From Mesorhizobium sp. (lineage in GTDB: Bacteria; Pseudomonadota; Alphaproteobacteria; Rhizobiales; Rhizobiaceae): a stretch of DNA of 64,000 bases. Below, piece by piece: positions 61,775 to 64,000 of the stretch (position 1 is its first letter; each line of letters begins with the position of its first letter). The stretch is from positions 1 through 64,000 of the forward strand of contig NZ_SUGA01000011.1 in the NCBI RefSeq assembly GCF_004963255.1. Direction: 5' to 3'. Below the pieces are notes generated by a model. That model did no database searches, was not told where the DNA came from, and worked only from the letters and a program-made list of their open reading frames with translations. The translations under genes were made by a program, and so were the position numbers.

Positions 61775-63319
61775 TTATTCCATGACCGCGCTGTGATCGA
61801 CCTTGGCCGGAGTGCCGGGTTTGCGCAGCAGAAGCACCAGCGGGATGGCGGCGAGCGACAGGATCATCATCAGCTTGAAGTCGTCGATATAGGAGATGAT
61901 CGTGGCCTGCAGCGTGACGAGACCGTCGAGCGCGGCGCGGCCGGCGGCGGTGTAGGGGCTCAGCGCCTGCGAGATCGCCGGATCGCCGAAGGCCGGATTG
62001 TAGGGCGTCACATAGGTGGCGATGTTGGCGTGATTGATCTGCTGGTTCTGCGTCAGGAGCGCCGTGACCACCGAGATGCCGACGCTGGAGCCGATGTTGC
62101 GCGACAGATTGTAGAGGCCGGTGCCTTCCGCGCGCCGCTCCGGGGCCAGGGTGGCGAAGGTGATGGTGGTGAGCGGCACGAACAGGAAGCCGAGGCCCGC
62201 ACCCTGGATGAAGCCGGTGCTGATGATCGTCCATTGCGAGACGTCCGGCGTCCAGCCGGTCATGTCGTACATCGCCCAGGCGGTTATCGCGAGGCCGATG
62301 AACAGCAGCCAGCGCGTGTCGACCTTGCCGACGAGGCGGCCGACCAGGAACATGCAGGCCATGGTGCCGAGGCCGCGCGGCCCCATGACGATGCCGGCCG
62401 TCACCACCGGATAGCCCATCAGCGTCTGCAGATAGGGCGTCATCAGGGCCAGCGAGGCGAGATAGGTGATGCCGATGATGAAGATGAAGATCATGCCGAC
62501 GGCGAAGTTGCGGTCGAGGAACAGCCGCGGGTTCACGAAGGTGTCGCGCGCGGTGAAGGTGTGGACGATGAAGATGTAGAAGGCCGAGGCGCAGACCAGC
62601 GCCTCGACGATGATCTCGGCCGAGGAGAACCAGTTGAGCTGCTCGCCGCGGTCGAGGAACATCTGCAGCGAGGCGATGGCGATCGAGAGCATGCCGAAGC
62701 CCAGCCAGTCGAGCCTTGCCTTCAAGTCGAGCTTGGTTTCCTGGACGAACATCGAGACGCCGATAAAGGCCAGCGCGCCGATCGGCACGTTGATGTAGAA
62801 GACCCAGCGCCAGGAGACGTTCTCGGTCAGCCAGCCGCCGATGACTGGCCCCAGCACCGGGCCGACCATGACCGAGACGCCGAACAGCGCCATGGCCGAG
62901 CCGCGCTCCTCGACGCTGTAGATGTCGAGCAGAATCGACTGCGACAACGGCACCAGCGCCGCGCCGAACAGGCCCTGCAGCAGCCGGAAGCCGACGATCT
63001 GCGGCAGCGACTGGGCAAAGCCGCAGAGCACCGAGGCCACGACGAAGCCGGTGATCGCCACCAGAAGGATGCGCTTGCGGCCGAAGCGGTTGGCGAGATA
63101 GCCGGACGGCGGCGTCATCACCGCGGCGGCGACGATATAGGAGGTGAGCACCCAGTTGATCTGGTCGGCGCTGGCCGAGACGCTGCCCTGGATATAGGGC
63201 AGCGCGACGTTGGCGATGGTGGTGTCCAGCGCCTGCATGATGACCGCCAGGATGACGCAGGCGGTGATGGCGCCGCGATTGGCGACCACGGGCGCGCCTG
63301 TCGCGGAAGCCGTTGTCAT
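61775..63319 (-). CDS. emrB: DHA2-family multidrug efflux transporter (EmrB type)
   Basis: 514 residues, 14 membrane segments. Motifs LDTTIANVALPYIQG (about 27-41), the loop GYLANRFGRKRI (about 72-83) and motif C VMVGPVLGPVIGGWL (about 147-161) mark the DHA2 family. The ATG at 63319 overlaps the stop of the adaptor gene by four bases. With the adaptor it forms an inner-membrane to periplasm drug or acid efflux pair. Confidence 0.94.
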   Translation of the reverse strand: MTTASATGAPVVANRGAITACVILAVIMQALDTTIANVALPYIQGSVSASADQINWVLTSYIVAAAVMTPPSGYLANRFGRKRILLVAITGFVVASVLCGFAQSLPQIVGFRLLQGLFGAALVPLSQSILLDIYSVEERGSAMALFGVSVMVGPVLGPVIGGWLTENVSWRWVFYINVPIGALAFIGVSMFVQETKLDLKARLDWLGFGMLSIAIASLQMFLDRGEQLNWFSSAEIIVEALVCASAFYIFIVHTFTARDTFVNPRLFLDRNFAVGMIFIFIIGITYLASLALMTPYLQTLMGYPVVTAGIVMGPRGLGTMACMFLVGRLVGKVDTRWLLFIGLAITAWAMYDMTGWTPDVSQWTIISTGFIQGAGLGFLFVPLTTITFATLAPERRAEGTGLYNLSRNIGSSVGISVVTALLTQNQQINHANIATYVTPYNPAFGDPAISQALSPYTAAGRAALDGLVTLQATIISYIDDFKLMMILSLAAIPLVLLLRKPGTPAKVDHSAVME

Positions 63320-64000
63320 GACTTTGGTCCGGATTGCTTGAAGAGGTTGGCGATGAAGTCGGGCAGGCCGCGGGCGTGACCGGTGTCGATGTCGACCACG
63401 GCGCTCATGCCTCCGCGCAGCGGCGGCTTGCCGTCCGGATCGTCGATCGTCACGCGCATCGGGATGCGTTGCACGACCTTGACCCAGTTTCCGCTGGTGT
63501 TCTGCGCCGGCAGCAGCGAGAAGCTGGACGACGACGCAGGGCTGATCGAGCCGACCGTGCCGTGCCAAACCTCGCCCGGATAGCCGTCGATGCTGATCGT
63601 CGCCTTCTGGCCGGGGCGCACATAGGTGAGCTCGGTTTCCTTCGGCTCGGCCGCGATCCAGATGTCGGTCGACGACACCAGGCTGAAGGCCGGCTGCGAG
63701 GCCGGCAGGTACTTGCCGACCTGCAGCGCGTCGACATTGGTGACGATGCCGTCGAACGGCGCCTTGACGACGGAGTCGTTGAGGTTGCGCTGCGCATCGT
63801 CCACCGCCGACTGAGCCTGCAGGTAGAACGGGTTCTGCTCGACCGGCTGGCTGGCGTCGCCGCCGAGCTGGGCAAGCATCGCCTGCGCCTGCGCCTTGGC
63901 GACGGTCACCTTCTGGCGGGCCGCGATCAGATCGTGCTGGGCGCTGTCGAAGGTCGCCTTGGAGGCGGTCGAGGTCTTGAGCAGGTCCTGCTGACGCTGG
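63316..64000 (-). CDS. emrA: HlyD-family efflux adaptor (EmrA type), 5' end beyond the window
   Basis: The last 227 codons are visible, running off the right edge. A helical hairpin (QRQQDLLKTSTASKATFDSAQH and onward) is followed by the lipoyl-like half VVKAPFDGIVTNVDALQVGKYL and the beta-barrel domain with VRPGQKATISIDGYPG. It bridges the EmrB-type pump to an outer-membrane channel. It is the upstream partner of emrB and overlaps it by four bases. Confidence 0.93.
   Translation of the reverse strand, partial: QRQQDLLKTSTASKATFDSAQHDLIAARQKVTVAKAQAQAMLAQLGGDASQPVEQNPFYLQAQSAVDDAQRNLNDSVVKAPFDGIVTNVDALQVGKYLPASQPAFSLVSSTDIWIAAEPKETELTYVRPGQKATISIDGYPGEVWHGTVGSISPASSSSFSLLPAQNTSGNWVKVVQRIPMRVTIDDPDGKPPLRGGMSAVVDIDTGHARGLPDFIANLFKQSGPKS

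Noticed and set aside
61554..61796. 80-codon plus-strand frame in the gap after yidC
   Set aside because: No ribosome site, protein-like pattern or supported start; it overlaps the end of the efflux gene.

Overview
The window looks like chromosomal DNA from a Hyphomicrobiales (Rhizobiales) alphaproteobacterium, most likely Mesorhizobium or a close Phyllobacteriaceae relative. This rests on the GC-rich coding style, the alphaproteobacterial gene orders (addB-addA-trxA; trpF-trpB-trpA-accD-folC; infC then rpmI-rplT-pheS-pheT; rpmH-rnpA-yidC), a DUF2852 gene, and rhizobial palindromic intergenic repeats. No phage, insertion sequence, CRISPR array, rRNA or replication origin was seen. There is one tRNA gene, tRNA-Arg(ACG).

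Layout. 1-6.4 kb: AddBA recombination nuclease-helicase, thioredoxin, a small cupin. 6.4-12.3 kb (minus strand): a VOC protein and the trpF-trpB-trpA-accD-folC block, with palindromic repeats in two of its gaps. 12.4-16.2 kb: a small conserved protein, a YgjP-type metallopeptidase, a DUF2852 membrane protein, and an alpha/beta-hydrolase plus BenE transporter pair. 16.4-22.7 kb: translation genes, with infC starting at ATT, rpmI-rplT behind a structured leader, and pheS-pheT with a GFA-family gene wedged between them. 22.7-32.3 kb: accessory metabolism (nucleotidyltransferase, aldo/keto reductase with divergent LysR regulator, cytochrome b561, YceI, Gfo/Idh/MocA oxidoreductase, FAD dehydrogenase, PanE-like reductase) and an ECF sigma factor carrying a SnoaL-like domain.

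32.5-48.1 kb is the most unusual part. It holds three units. (i) A Pls/PosA-type single-module peptide synthetase with its own GNAT and phosphopantetheinyl transferase, probably making an amino-acid homopolymer. (ii) A six-gene hydrogenase-4-like membrane complex (hyfBCEFGI) led by an XRE regulator. In HyfG the residues aligning with the four NiFe cysteine ligands read Ser, Ser, Ser, Gly, so this is an energy-converting-hydrogenase-related (Ehr) complex and not a hydrogenase. (iii) A minus-strand operon of an NrtR-like Nudix regulator, an SPFH/band-7 protein and a divergent NAD-kinase paralogue, with a strong palindrome upstream.

48.3-56.7 kb: an MFS transporter, a LacI-regulated sugar ABC transporter with a metallo-beta-lactamase-fold lactonase gene, a DHFR-like protein and an AraC-GyrI regulator. 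56.8-64 kb: tRNA-Arg, an orphan histidine kinase, rpmH-rnpA-yidC, a 0.5 kb repeat-bearing gap, and an EmrAB-type efflux pair cut by the window end. Long inverted repeats (arms about 33-75 bp) lie at 12.65-12.80, 25.39-25.63 and 26.88-27.07 kb. All functions are assigned by reading motifs and gene order; no database search was possible.
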